NCBI GenBank assembly: GCA_014529385.2
Contig: CM043953.1
Coordinates: 98,771,342-98,835,341 of the forward strand
From: Adiantum capillus-veneris
Lineage: Eukaryota > Streptophyta > Polypodiopsida > Polypodiales > Pteridaceae
Length of the DNA: 64,000 nt
Direction of reading: 5' to 3'
In this document: positions 1 to 11,777 of the stretch, one piece after another
Layout of the letters: the number at the start of each line of letters is the position of its first letter
How positions within the stretch are numbered: the first letter of the stretch is position 1
Notes under the pieces: model-generated
Databases searched by the model: none
What the model was told of the DNA's origin: nothing
What the model saw: the letters and a program-made list of their open reading frames with translations, nothing else
Position numbers and translations under genes: made by a program

Positions 1-1143
1 TTGTACATGTTGTGACATAAAATCAAATTCTCTTGATCCACCTATGGTTAACATATTTCATTGTCTCGCTCCACTTTCTTTGGCCTTAATGAGCACTGGA
101 GTTGTTGAATTCCTCTACTCGTTTAATTTTCTTTTGTTGCAAATGCCTAATTGCTTATGATGTTTTTGAATAGTCCAATACATGTTTTGTTGTAGAGAGT
201 GAAGGATTCTGTGATAAAACTACTAAAACAACTCTTTCATATTGTTTGCCTTATCTCAAGAGCCACCATGTTGTGTGTGTCTGAAATATGAATTCCTGGC
301 CATGTAATGAGACTTTTCCAAGCCTTGGGTGTCCCATATGCTTGGGTTTCCATACTTTTGAATGAAGTATGGTAAGTGATTGAAAATGATGTGCTAAACA
401 AGCTGTCAAAAATTTTAAACATCCTTTTAGTACTTTTCGCTTAAAAGGGTGTTTAACAATACCATGTAATGTACTAGTAGTCCGAGTTTCAGTCCATGCT
501 GTCTTAAATGCTTTCTTTAGTAGCTGAAGGTTCTCCTTAAACTTGTTGAGATCATTTTGTGATCAGTCATCTTTGTCACACATCTGAAATAGAACATCGA
601 CGAGTGATCGCCACACTTCACCCTTGGCATTGCGAGTTGTGGGTTTGTGGTACTTCACTGCCATATGCATATTTTTCCATTATTGAAGCTCAATTTTGCT
701 GACATAGGTGGACTAATATATCCTTCCATGTTTGGTTAGCTTCTTATCTTTCACGCTTGTTGATTTAGATAAAAAACAACATGCCTTGACCCCACCAATA
801 GATGGTTTGGAAAGTACATCTTTATCATTGGTTGACCTTGTCTTGTCTGCTGGATTTTCACATTGCCCCCATGGAGACCCATCTCTGATAAAACCAGTTC
901 AAGCGCCTCTATCGTGACCTGCCATTCAGTTGAGTTATTGGTTTTCCAAGCAAACCCAATGTACAGATACATCAACTTCTCCAAAATTTTGCAAAGAGCA
1001 TGCATTGTACAAATGTGGACATTGATAAGTGGAATATCCAAAATTGGGTGGAAATTCGGATCTTCATTGTGATGAGTAGGAGCCTTTCTCCACCACTTTG
1101 GGTCCATCATCTTTGCAGGCTCTATGGAATACAATCATGGAGA
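1..1143 (-). pseudogene. 3' part of an unrecognised ORF split by gypsy element A
   Basis: The clearest open stretch is 751-1134, about 127 residues. Minus-strand reading continues with scattered stops and shifts towards position 1, for example through 560-700 and 237-422. Segments such as DPNFHPILDIPLINVHICTM and LYIGFAWKTNNSTEW look like genuine protein, with hydrophobic blocks and Trp/His/Cys-rich patches. If the element at 1149-12278 and one copy of CTTTA are removed, this frame joins the ORF at 12284-12620 with a single TGA at the joint. I do not recognise the family. The layout (a GDLKTLKCMYN-like block, then a Pro/Cys patch, then an LHAL-like helix) recalls transposon-borne ORFs of unknown function, but this is only an impression. 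Confidence 0.5.
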
Positions 1144-1148
1144 CTTTA
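1144..1148. repeat. Target-site duplication CTTTA, left copy (gypsy A)
   Basis: CTTTA directly precedes the TG that opens the left LTR. The same five bases follow the CA end of the right LTR at 12279-12283. A perfect 5-bp match fixes both element ends. Confidence 0.92.
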
Positions 1149-1661
1149 TGGAATTGGAGCTGATCTCTTTAGATAGCTGATTCCAGTGTTAGAATTTACA
1201 GCTATTGGTGATTCGTTAGTTCAATCAGTAGAACTAGAAGAGAAGATAGAAACTGAACTGGAATAGTTACATGAACTGAAATACATTTGCTGAGGCGAGA
1301 GACAGATTGAATGACTGGAAATAGTGTTCAAATTCAGATTTAGATTCAAAGTTCAGGAAGAATGAATACAAGGTATATCTGACTGAAGTACACTCGACTA
1401 CTGTATTAAGGATTACAGAGTAGGATTACAAGCGAAGATAGTGTAGCTGAGGAACAAATTCAGGACTAAAACCACACAACTACGAGTAAGAAGTCAAAAG
1501 ACAAGCAGCCCAAAAGTACAGCCAACCCGATACAATGTAATGGGTCCTATTTATAGCCCTTTGAATTTACTCTGGTAACCGCCATGGTAATTACTGATTG
1601 GTCCGCTGTTCGGCTTCTAGAAGCCGGTTCCCACCTATTGAGACTGTCTCCACCATCTACA
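1149..1661 (-). repeat. 3' LTR of gypsy A
   Basis: This 513-bp LTR aligns along its whole length with 11778-12278. On the minus strand it begins TGTAGATGG and ends in CA. Differences from the partner LTR are scattered substitutions plus a short insertion near 1420, so the insertion is not brand new. Confidence 0.94.
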
Positions 1662-1678
1662 TCCTTCCCTCCTTTCTT
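1662..1678 (-). other. Polypurine tract of gypsy A
   Basis: Read on the minus strand this is AAGAAAGGAGGGAAGGA, an uninterrupted purine run that abuts the TG of the 3' LTR, as expected for the plus-strand primer of an LTR retrotransposon. Confidence 0.85.
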
Positions 1679-2005
1679 GAATTTTGGTAACACTCCAAAA
1701 TTTCTGGAAAAATCCACAGTCTGATCTTTCTGAAGTTTTGAGGAAGCTCTTTGCCTGACTGCTGAGTTGGTGGATGTTCCTCATGAGTCGGCCTATGTTC
1801 CCCATGAGCGTAGCCTTCTGACATTTCTGGCTATTGTGGTATTGCTAGCTTTATGCCATATTTCATGTTTGTTGAGTGCTTGACACCTCTATAATTGTAA
1901 TTCCATGGGTGTCCAGCCAAAGGGATACCAACACCTGAGTGGGAAAATCCATTGTCTGATTTTGAGAACGGCTGGAAAATTCCTCCATCAAATTCTGAGA
2001 TGGAA

Positions 2006-4246
2006 CTACCCAATATCCTTCCACTGAACCCGCTTCCTTTTGCCCTTTGGTCTTGATGGTGTCTCAGAAGTCCCAGTGCCAGCATTGTCCTTCTGAATGA
2101 GTCTGTAAATGGCCTCCTGCTCAAGCTGATCCCACCTCTCTGTGGTCAGTTCGACTTCATAAGGCGTGAGAGGATGATAAGTTTTGGTGTTGGGATCATA
2201 GAGCGTGCGTCTGCCTTTTGTTAAACAAGTTCTGGCCAACTTGTAACAATGCAAAGCTGTATGGATCCATCCTTCTGGAAGAGGCTGATTTGTTTTGATC
2301 CTAGCTTCAAAGAGAATCTCAGCCATCTCTCTGTACTGTGGTCCTAGTCCTGGTTTAGTCGTAATGTCCTTATCAGGAGCTTTAGAGGACTCAACAGTGG
2401 GTTGCAGCAGTTGGTTTGTGATCTTAGTGAGACCTCTAATCTGGATTTTCCATTGTCCCATACACAGCTTGATCCTCTGTACCTCATCTCTTAATTCCTG
2501 GAAATCATTTAATTGAAGAGCATCATTGAATAGCATTTGCCAGGTTTTCCATTCCTCTGTTGATCGCTCATTCCAATCCTGAAGATCATCAGTAACCTTA
2601 TAGTATGTGAGCCGATCTACTGGTTCTTTATGTTGAGGATATAGTGCTGGAAAAAACCTTGGCAGCTCCGCTTCTCTTACTGGTAAAGCATACATGATAA
2701 CTAGGGAATCAGGTGCAAATGCTAGAAAATTAAGGACAACCTGGTTCTCTTGCTGCATCATCTTGTTGGTAGCGTTAACCAACTGAAATAATCTTTGGAT
2801 AGCAGTTATCTGTTCTCCTACTATCATTTGAGTTTGAGGTCCCTTGTTGGTGGTAGTCTGATCTTCAAGAATAGCTTGCACCCTCTAATCCAGAACTCCC
2901 CTAGCAATCTGCATTTGCACTAAGACCTCTTTTAATTGACTTCTGACATCTTTCATACATTTATATGTAGTCTTATTCTCCAACAGGAGCTCTAATTCAA
3001 TGGCTAGGGAATGACAATCTGCAGTAGAATGCCACTGCCAATGTGGATTAGCTACTTTCTTATCAGCAGTTAGTATCCATTCATGCACTCTCTCTAGCAG
3101 TTGTATTGTACTAGGATTCTCAGGGAATTGGCACACCTCCTGATCATGGAAAGCAGCTGATTTCCAATGTTGAACCATTTTCCTAGCGCCGACATATAGT
3201 CGTTGAAATCGCTCCAGATCAATGATAAGATCATCATCCTCCAGATACATCCTGGTTATAGGAGCCTGCTGATGTCTTAATCTCTTGTTCAGCGTGATGA
3301 GATGTAATGAATATTGCTCATCACCTGCTAGAATCTCAGTCACAACTTTGCCTTTCCCTTTATCATCCATACTGTGCTGTGACTGGTGTACTGGTGAATT
3401 CCCAATGTTGCTGGGTTGTTGATCTCCCAACTGCTCATCACCCGACTGTTGACCTTCATGCTAGTCTGGATGGTCTGTCTTTGACTGATTCCCTCCTGTA
3501 GACCCCTCTCCACCAGTACTAGGTCCTGAAGGTGGAGATGGAGGAGAGTCATCATCATCATTCCCTTCTTTTGATTCATCCTCCTTCTCTTCTTCTTCTT
3601 CTTCTGCCTTATCATCCTCCTCCTCAAGGTTGTTCTGCTGTTCAATATAATCAAGGATAGGTTGATTTGCCAGAACATTGTTATATTCAAAGAGTTTGTC
3701 TTGCAAATCACTCTGCGTTGACTCCATGAGAGTCCTCAAATTATCCATATTGAAAATAGCATTCCCTTATGGATTTAATATCTCAGCCAGATTATTATAG
3801 ATGTATCTTTTCGTTAATGTGGCTTTCAGAGCAGTGTGACTAGTCATCAATGAGTTGAAGTCAACTCGCTTCATTATCAATAGAGTTTTGAATCTGTTTG
3901 CAACCCTTTCAGCTTCTGCCTTTTCTTCCCTCAGGGTCCCTATCTCAAACTCCACCTTGGATAACTTATTTTCTAATTGCTGAATGGTCCTAGCTGACCG
4001 AGTTTCAATGATACTGTGGCACATGGTCTGGGTTGCTCTCTTCTGCTCCAACTTTTCAATCTGCTGCTCAGTCGCCTTCAGTTCAGTTTTTACCTTGGTT
4101 AATTCATCATCTGACACTGAAGCATCCAGCATTTGTCCTATGGCATTCACAATAGTATTCCAAGATGACTGAATAAGTACAGAACAGCCATCCTTCACTG
4201 TGGCTGGGTCACAGGCAGTTGGCTCATAAACCGTGATAGGAGCCAT
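2006..4246 (-). pseudogene. Accessory ORF of gypsy A, C-terminal part (coiled coil, acidic linker)
   Basis: Four consecutive open stretches, 4246-3767, 3748-3461, 3430-2885 and 2881-2006, lie in one minus-strand frame with only single stops between them, so they are probably one decayed ORF of about 745 codons. The first holds a strongly helical Glu/Lys/Gln-rich coiled coil (roughly residues 48-120). The second is a run of Glu/Asp with Gly/Ser/Pro-rich sequence after it. The third and fourth have long helical, Trp- and Leu-containing segments, and the fourth ends with a basic tail KGKRKRVQW close to the 3' LTR. I recognise no catalytic motif. It follows the 4432-5652 part after a frameshift. 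The position, sense strand between integrase and 3' LTR, is where env-like or accessory ORFs sit. Confidence 0.65.
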
Positions 4247-4431
4247 ATATGGTAATGTAGAATAATCAGATTTATGCAGAAGTAGACGTCCTTTGAGAGG
4301 ATGAGTCTGTAGCTGCTGTAACCTGTGTCTTTCTTAGTTAAACGCAGGGCCGCTTCACTATAAGGGATGGAAACCTTTCCAAGTGGACTTGAAGATGCTG
4401 GTCCTTTTCCCTTATCGGTCTGATCCGCTGG

Positions 4432-5652
4432 CTACTCAGTACTGGCCCTATCCGATTGGTCTTGTCCTGTACTAGTGGTTGCTGAAATTTTCCCTGTTGA
4501 TTGGCTGACTCCACCAGTGGTCTGGACAAGAGGTTGTTCAGTCTGGCTAGCTGGAGTCTTTTCAATAGACACTGTTTGGATCTGACTTTCTAATTGCTTA
4601 AGAAGAGCAGTGCTTTTAGTCAGTGTCATCCTTGGTCTTTTAGAATTGCCAGCTTCCTCTTGTGTGGCCTTTCTCTTTTGTCTAGTGAGAGCTAACTGGT
4701 TTTCTGGGGATTCTTCATCTGACGATAAATCCACATTGGTGGGAATTGGAAATGGCTTCTGGCTCCAAGCCATTCTTACCTGGGCGCGGGCGTCTGGAGC
4801 AGATGCCTAGTAAAGAAACTGCCAAACATACCAAGCTTTGAAGACATTCTGAGACTTCAACTTGGCAATCTGCTGAAGCACATTATGTGACAATATCTGA
4901 CAGAGATTGATAGAAACTGTAGAGTCCAATCTTTTTGCTAGGAGCATAGCAAATAGCTTCTCTGACACATAAGTCGGATTGTTTTTAAGACTCACAGCTT
5001 TAGCTACAAAGCGGTAAGCAGCAAGATTGTCCAGACCTGCTACTACTGGAACCCCTTGCACACTGGCTTTTCGTTTCTTTTTGGCAGCATCATTTTCTTT
5101 CAAGGTTGCATTGATTTGCTCTGTGGTTGCCACAGATGGCTTTGGCCCATTTGGCATTTGGAATGAGAAAGCAATATTTTCTGGAGTGACTGACACTTTT
5201 CTACCATAGACCATAGCACTTCTGTCTTCAACATTGAAGGAATCTAGAACTTGCCTTATAATAGTTGCGTCAAACTCTATCCTTGTGGCTTGCACAACCA
5301 CATGCAAATCCCACAGTCTAAGTAAGGCCTCTACTTGCTCAATAAACACATATCTATGTATTTTTTTGTGAGGAATAAGCGGAAGAGTTACTTTTGCAAC
5401 AACAATGAGGGCTTGGGTTTCTTCTATAGTTTCCTGCATCTTCTCCGACATTTTCTTCCTACCCATACACCGTGAAGATGATGAATCATTATACAAAGAA
5501 GAAGAGGAATTACTTGATTCGTCAAACCCGTATCCTGGTGTGGCTGGCAATGATAAACAACAATTCACAGTCTCCTCATCTGAAGAAGTTTGCGACTGTA
5601 GTGAGGAAACTTCAGAGCTTGGTGATGGCGAATGAGCAACAGTAGGCAGGCA
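4432..5652 (-). pseudogene. Accessory ORF of gypsy A, N-terminal part
   Basis: The frame is open from about 5652 to 4807, then continues after one TAG to 4432. It is the same frame as integrase, separated from it by stops at 5902 and 5653. The N-terminus is Ser/Asp-rich. A helical body of about 250 residues follows, containing RIEFDATIIRQVLDSFNV and AFSFQMPNGPKP. After the TAG comes a Ser/Thr/Gln-rich stretch with two basic clusters, RQKRK and KRPR, spaced like a bipartite nuclear localisation signal. No signal peptide or membrane span is visible, so it does not look like an envelope protein. The function is unknown. Confidence 0.65.
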
Positions 5653-5901
5653 TCACGCAGGAGATTTACGAGGAAAAATGCTTACTCGCCTCACTGTCAT
5701 ACGTGTTTGCACCATAAAAGCTCCACCACTTATCGTTCCTAGAGTTCTGTGCACCGCAAGTGAAGTGGCAGACATGCATTGGACAAGACTCTCTCTTGTC
5801 TTTGAAATGATTACAATTGATAGTCCTTCTTGTTGTTCCCATAAGAACTGATATTGGTTTCCATACTTTTCTGTTTCTGGCATGGACATGGTTTGGTCAT
5901 A

Positions 5902-7158
5902 CTAGTACTGTTTTGACTTTTTGATTGGCTCTGGAACTGGTTGTACATGAAAAAGACCTAAAATATATGATTCTGGAATTTCCTGGTCTTTAGTTTCCAG
6001 ACCATCCCTACCCCTTTCCCGAAAAGTTTCTCTGGCTTCTAAATAATAGAGCTTGATTTTGGCTCCATTATATACCCCTATCAACAGTAATCTAGACAAA
6101 TCTTTCAACCCTACTGTGCCATTGGAGAATACCCAATCAATTTCAAATGGTCCTGCCCAGGCTATCTTTAAGTTTGGTTTCTTAGGTCCTAGTTTTGATT
6201 GATATAGGAGAACCAGATCGCCTTTCTGAAAGTCCCTAACCTTAATTCGTCTGTCATGCCAATGTTTTCTTCTTTGATGAACAATTTTTTGTTCCAGCAT
6301 AGCCCTCTGTCTCAACTCATCTAGCTGTGTTGGCTCCTCCAGTCTCTTTTTTAGATTGTGATTAAGATCCAAGCCATGCTCTACTGCCATCCTGAGACTG
6401 GGTATGACAAATTCCATAGGTACAATAGCTTCAGTGCCATACAGCATTCTAGATGGTGTTAACCCCATAGTGACCTTATAAGCTGTTCTATATGCCCATA
6501 GAGTAGTTTGAAGTTTCAAGTCGCACTGCTCTGGCTTTTTCTGCACAATCTTGGTGAGGATAGTCTTGATAGTCTTGTTGCTGCTTTCAACTTGCCCATT
6601 GCATCTAGGATAATATGGTGTTGATTTTAGATGCTTGACTGAAAGCATATCCATGATAATATCCATAGTGTCATTTATAAAGTGTGTACCTTGGTCTGAC
6701 ACAATCTCCGCAAGACATCCGTATTGACAGACAATATTCTCAAATAGAAACCTATCAATGGATTTTGCTGTGTTGTCGGGAAGAGCCTTAGTTTCTACCC
6801 ACTTGGTCACATAACAAGTAGCCATCAATATATACCTATTCGTCCTTTGAGTAATCTTCTTGAATGGACCCATAAAATCTAGACCCCATTTCATGAAAAC
6901 ACCCAGTGGCTGGACTGGTGTTAAAGGAGTCATATCTGCTGCTGTGGGTCTGCCCATTCTTTGGCATATATCACATATTTTACAAAAGCTTCTGACATCA
7001 GATATTAAAGTCTGCCACCACAAACCAGCCTGCAGAATCTTCTTGAAAGTAATATCAGTACAAAAATGTCCACTAGATTTCACATTATGTGCCTTTGAAA
7101 TAACTTGCATTCTTCCCTCCATAGGCACACATCGGCGAAGAATCCCATCGACACCCAA
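5902..7158 (-). pseudogene. Integrase of gypsy A
   Basis: This 418-residue open frame covers integrase. The N-terminal HHCC zinc-binding set is visible at H24, H31, C62 and C65. The catalytic DDE core is D94 (WGLDFMGPF), D155 (SDQGTHF) and E191 (CNGQVESSNK), with 35 residues between the last two. The C-terminal part has a GPF module (WAGPFEI). There is no chromodomain. The catalytic residues are intact, so the frame is one of the better preserved parts of the element, but upstream frames are broken and no intact polyprotein can be read. It is followed in frame by the accessory ORF. Confidence 0.93.
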
Positions 7159-7230
7159 TCTGTAAAGTGAGCCGCCAATGATAATGAACTTTAAACTTTT
7201 ATTAACCAGAGCCTTTTTCTGATTCTGAGT

Positions 7231-8022
7231 TCAGTCATCTGGGAACCCACCCTTAGACAGAAACTGATATACTTCATACAATTCTGGATCAATTGATTCT
7301 GCCACTTCTAGCTGAAATAATTCTGCATCTACTGGCTCCTCTCTTAAAGACACCTCAAAGTAGCCCTCCGTACTCTTAGACATGAAATCAGCACCATAAT
7401 GGTCTTTGCCAGGTTTATGGAAAATACGAAATTCAAATTCCATAAGGAACATCATCCACCGTATCAGCCTGCCTTGAATAATGACTTTATTAATCAGAAA
7501 TAACAAGGCTTGATGATCCACATAGAAATGAAACAGCTTGCCTATCAAATAATGTCTGAATTTATTAGCATTGAAAACCATCCCTAAGGCTTCTCTTTCA
7601 GTAGTTGTATACCCTTGTTCAGTCTGACTGAGCCTGCGACTGGCAAAGTATACTGGATAATCGGTTCTTCCTTCTGGCCGAGGTAGTATTGCTCCCATCG
7701 CTAGTCCCGAAGCATCCACATGTTCATGAAAAATGACATCCCAATTCGGTTGTCCAAGAACTGGTTTATTGATGATGGCGTTCTTTAATTTTTGAAAACT
7801 TTCCTCACATTCAATAGTCCAACTGAACTTGTTGGTTTTCTTTGTAAGTTCATACAATGGTAATGCTTGGGAAGCAAACTTGTGCACAAATCTTCTATAA
7901 AAATTAATATATTCCAAGAAAGAACTTAATTCTGATGCATTTCTAGGCGCCTTGGCCTGTTGAACGCACTGGATCTTATCATTGGCCATTTCTATTTCAT
8001 TTCTGGACACCACATGTCCCAA
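7231..8022 (-). pseudogene. RT C-terminus and RNase H of gypsy A
   Basis: The 263-residue frame starts in the RT connection (LSSFLEYINFYRRFVHKFA) and runs into RNase H. The segment HEHVDASGLAMGAIL carries the first catalytic Asp, TEREALGMV the Glu, and FYVDHQALLFL the second Asp; KDHYGADFMSKS resembles the terminal DxLSR-type motif. It belongs to the gypsy-type RNase H family, which removes the RNA strand during reverse transcription. It ends at a stop near 7231, before the integrase frame at 7158. Confidence 0.9.
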
Positions 8023-8700
8023 TAGCCGTCCTTTCCAGACTAAGAAAACAGATTTGAATGGATTCAGACAAATTCTCTTTTCCTGACAGCGCTGAAAACC
8101 ATCTCCAGAAATAGTAAATGCTTTTCCTCTGTTGAATATACAGTGAAGTTATCCATAAATATGGCGAGGAATCAATGAAGAAATTCACTAAATATTTCCA
8201 TCATGCATCATTGAAAAGTGGTTGGTGCATTGCAAAGGCCAAATGGCATTACCAGATACATAAATGCTCCCCACTTTGTAATAAAAGTGGTCTTACCCCG
8301 ATCCTTAGGAGCAATCTGTAACTGGTTATAGCCACTATAACCATCCATAAAGCTATACATCTCATATCCTACAATTTCATCAAGTAACATGTATGTGAAG
8401 GGTAATGGAAATGGATCCTTAATGGTTTGAGCGTTCAGTTTCCTATAATCCACACATACTCATTCTTCTTGGGCACAACCACAATAGGAAACAACCAATC
8501 ACTACTGGCTACTTTAGTAACGAACCCAACTTTTAGAAGGTTGTCAATCTCTTCCTTGACCTTCTTAGCATAATTTGGATTCATTCGATATCATTGTAGT
8601 CGTACTGGTCTGGCATCTGGTTTCAGTGGTATTCGATGTTGACAGACCTCTGGATCCACTCCTTTGAGATCAGTATGTTCCCATGCGAACAATATTTATA
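8023..8700 (-). pseudogene. Reverse transcriptase of gypsy A, frameshifted, altered active site
   Basis: RT is recognisable in several frames. LLKVGFVTKVASSDWLFPIV and PKKNE come first (about 8480-8600). The stretch 8208-8453 then holds MDYRKLNAQT, FMDGYSGYNQ (first catalytic Asp) and MPFGLCNAPTTFQ. The active-site box at 8148-8159 reads FMDN instead of the usual Y/F-x-D-D, so the second Asp is Asn. With the frame breaks at about 8207 and 8453 this is an inactive enzyme. Confidence 0.85.
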
Positions 8701-8762
8701 GTGCTAAAACATATGTCGTGCCTTCTCTTTCATCGTAGGATTCAGATGTTTATTGACCTTGA

Positions 8763-9230
8763 TCAATCTAGGTTTTCCTCAGACCCCAAATTCCATTCCT
8801 CTATCTCCTGATCATCTGGAAGCAACCAGTTAGGCCCTCCGCCCTTTCTCTTGGTTGACTCCTCAGTGTAATCCGAAGACGATCCTCTGAGCTTTGAATT
8901 ACTATTCTGATTTTTAGTAGCTCCTCCAGAGTGTGCTTGTTTTAATGGTGTGCTGAAATCAGCTGGTTCTTCTGGCCTTCTAGTTAGCTGAATTGGACGT
9001 TCTCTTGAATTCAGTTCAATGAACTGGTATGGAAATTGTTTCCTTTGTTTTTTAGCTTGATCTTTGTTCAATAAAACTGCATTGAGATCTATCTCTGTTA
9101 ATGGAAACATATTCCTAGCTGCTAACATTCTCTCAATTTTCTTCACTTTATACTTCTGGCAAAGCTCTTTGGGTCTCAGTTCCTTTCTCCAACTTCTAGT
9201 GTTATTAATCTGAATTTGGATTCTGCCCAC
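8763..9230 (-). pseudogene. Protease-RT linker region of gypsy A
   Basis: A 155-residue open frame lies between protease and RT in element order. It is rich in Lys, Arg, Gln and Glu, with no motif I recognise. It overlaps the end of the protease frame by 26 bp in another frame, which marks a frameshift. It is read as part of the pol polyprotein only because of its position. Confidence 0.6.
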
Positions 9231-10023
9231 TGGCCCCTTGTATTGTCAGAGTCTGATTAGCATACTCATGAACAGCCTGTGCCGTTTGCAGCCATGGGCA
9301 TCCCAGTAGCATCCCATACGCTCCTTGCACATATAGTACTAGGAAACTAGCTTTGAACTTTTCTTTGCCCACTCTTATCTGCATACTCTCTATCATACTA
9401 GTTGCCTGCACCACTCAATGATTCACCATTCGAACTTTGAAAGGTGCTGGTTTCAGGTTTGTAATTTCCATCCTTTGTTGAAGATGTGCTCCGAGAATGT
9501 TTACCCCTGCTCCTCCATCTAGTATGATGCTCGATAGTGGTTCCAACTGTTTCCAAACTTTGTAATCCACCTGAATCACCGGCACTTCATCATCTCTAAC
9601 AGCCACCAAGTCAACTGATTTGGCCTCCGTCTTAGCCTTCATTCGCTGTTTAATGAATTTCACTGCTTCAGGCAAAGTTGTTCTAATGTCCTCTAACTCC
9701 ACAGCGAGTTTCTGAATTCTGTCACAAATCTTGACATGAATTTCCTCTTTCTCATGATCAGAGTTGTTATCAAAACTTGAAGAACTAGTAGTATCTTCAC
9801 AATGCCATTCCTTTAATTTAGTGCTTTCAACTCCTTTATCAGTTCTCAACTCTTCCATCAGTCGTTGTAATGCAGCCAACATGGTCTCAGGTATCCCAGG
9901 CTTTGACTGATCTGGTTGTGCTGTCTCAGAAAATTGGGCTGGTATCTTTTGAATGACCCGAGCGTCAGAACTCTCTGGTTGCTCTGGCAACTTCTTGGCT
10001 AAATCCTTCGTGATTTTCGCCAC
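9205..10023 (-). pseudogene. Aspartic protease region of gypsy A
   Basis: Two stretches in the same frame, 10023-9415 and 9414-9205, are separated by one stop. The first ends with ILDGGAGVNIL, the retropepsin active-site loop in the DGGA form often seen in plant gypsy elements. The second contains YGMLLGCPWLQTA, matching the second conserved ILGxPWL block. Residues before the active site are acidic and helical. Retropepsins cleave the Gag-Pol polyprotein; the internal stop splits this one. Confidence 0.85.
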
Positions 10024-10286
10024 TAGTTCTCTCTGCTCCTGCCATTCATCAACCGCCTTTTCTTTACCCTTGGCCTTCCATACCTCTCTCTGCTAAGCCG
10101 ATTTGCTACTTTCATGAGTGATTGGTTTTATTGGATTTTTTGGAATTTCCTCAATCACCACCCCTTTACTTCATGTAGTTGCTCGTACAGGAACTAGTTC
10201 TGGAACCTTCGCCTCAGTATCCATAGTCACAGCTGTTTCTGGATGCTGAACCACAAAATGCCCATACTGACCACAAGTATAGCAAT

Positions 10287-10640
10287 TCAGGCTTCGACTC
10301 TGGAAATTACCACGACCCTGGCCCGACTAGTACCCCCTTGGTATCTGCCACGCCCTGTACTTGTACCACTGATACCTGGTTTCTCTTCTTGATAAGCATT
10401 AGTAGTTTCCACTCTTACTGGTTCCGCATTGGTAAATGCCACCATTGACAAATCTTTTCCCTTCTTGAAATGATGAATTCGAATACCACAATCGTTCCAT
10501 AGATGGCCATAGGCTTTGCAATAAGTACACCGTGGGCATTCATTTGAAACATGGTCTTTAGATTTACACTTTGAACACCAGGTTTCCATTCTTCTTACCG
10601 GTTGTCTGGTCTGGCTAATTTCAACAATTTGCCAGGCCAT
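10287..10640 (-). pseudogene. Gag nucleocapsid with two CCHC zinc knuckles (gypsy A)
   Basis: Adjacent knuckles of the form C-x2-C-x4-H-x4-C are readable: CSKCKSKDHVSNEC and CTYCKAYGHLWNDC. A Gly/Arg-rich tail follows. This is the RNA-binding nucleocapsid part of Gag, just upstream of protease in element order. The frame differs from the upstream capsid frame (10697-11270), so one frameshift separates them. Confidence 0.88.
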
Positions 10641-10696
10641 CTCTTCAATCTTCCTAGACCAAGATCCCTTCTTAAGATTGTCTTTGGTCTTTTCAT

Positions 10697-11270
10697 CTAG
10701 CTACTTTCAGAACTACTGGGGGCTCTACTGGAATCAGAATCTTCAGTAGAAGTACTGCTACTACTGGACCTCCTCTTCTTATGACTCTTTTCCTTCTTAG
10801 CTTGCTGTTCTAGCTTCAAGGCTCGCTGCACCAAATCATTGAATTTCTTTGTTGGTGCTGGCACCTCCTTCTCCCTAAGCTTCTTACTACAAAAACCATT
10901 CAAAAACCATGCTCGCAACAACTTTTCAGATGGTGGTTCCTGCAGTTGTGTAGTCAATTCCTTGATTTTCTCAACATAACTTCTGACTGACAATTTTCTC
11001 TGCTTTATCTTATCCAATTCACAGAGTATATCCTCATCTCCTCTGTTGTCTAAATATTCCAGTAGGAAAGCTTTAAGCAGTTTATTATAGAGTTGGCAAG
11101 CCGGGTAATGGTAGTACCATTTCCTTGCTGCCTCATTTAATGTTTGCGGAAAGTATTCACCTTAGTCATCTTCATCAATATTTTTCAACTCAGCATACTG
11201 CTCAAAGGCTTGGATATGAACATCTGGGTCATCCTTCTTTCCCCCTTTAAACACGGGAAAAGAAATTTTC
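10697..11270 (-). pseudogene. Gag capsid region of gypsy A
   Basis: Minus-strand translation gives a typical retrotransposon Gag core: KDDPDVHIQAFEQYAEL, then FPQTLNEAARKWYYHYP, then a Leu/Phe-rich helix and SVRSYVEKIKELTTQL. The open part 11017-10697 continues into a Lys-rich, then Ser-rich end. A stop near 11165 interrupts it. It assembles the virus-like particle in intact relatives. Confidence 0.82.
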
Positions 11271-11359
11271 AATGAAGATGTGGAATCATGTCTATCAGCA
11301 TCATTTCTTCCTCTTCTCACCTTGGGGTCCTGACTCCTTTTTGAAGGTTTCTTATAATG

Positions 11360-11743
11360 TTATGTGTCTGCCTCCCAATTAATTTTTGCCTCCATCTCCG
11401 TTTCTGTTTCCTCCCTAGATTTTCTACTGGAACTATGGCGACTTCCTTTACTTCCTTTGGCTTCGTCCCCCTGTATGGTCCGAGAACTCTTGGCCTTGCG
11501 TTCTTCCCTTTCAGCCCTTCTTCTTCTGGACTGACTAGAACGTTGAGAGTCCTTTTCCTCATCAGCATGACTGTGCTCCTCCTGAGCCTCAATGTCAGTT
11601 ACTTGCTCATTCTTGGGATCAGAATCTCTTTCTGACTTCTGAGGGATAGGGTCACCGAGGTAGGATGGTTTCCGGCCACGGCTGGGTCTTGGTGCCATCA
11701 CTGCAGCTGAAAAATCAAACTGGGAGAGGAGTTTTCTGGTCAA
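11360..11743 (-). pseudogene. Gag N-terminal charged region of gypsy A
   Basis: The 127-residue frame begins near the 5' LTR and has highly charged sequence with many Arg, Lys, Glu and Ser. It is in the same frame as the 11017 stretch. No domain is recognisable. Position suggests the N-terminus of Gag. Confidence 0.6.
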
Positions 11744-11757
11744 CGAGCAAAAACTCT

Positions 11758-11775
11758 AGCCACCGTGATTGCCAA
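11758..11775 (-). other. Candidate primer-binding site of gypsy A
   Basis: Two bases inside the 5' LTR edge the minus strand reads TGGCAATCACGGTGGCTA. It starts with TGG, complementary to the CCA end of a tRNA, at the expected distance. I cannot assign the tRNA. Confidence 0.5.
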
Positions 11776-11777
11776 AA

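Noticed and set aside
2006-5652. Accessory ORF of gypsy A as a retroviral-type envelope gene
   Set aside because: The position fits, but I find no signal peptide, membrane anchor or cleavage motif; coiled coil, acidic tract and NLS-like clusters suggest an internal protein.
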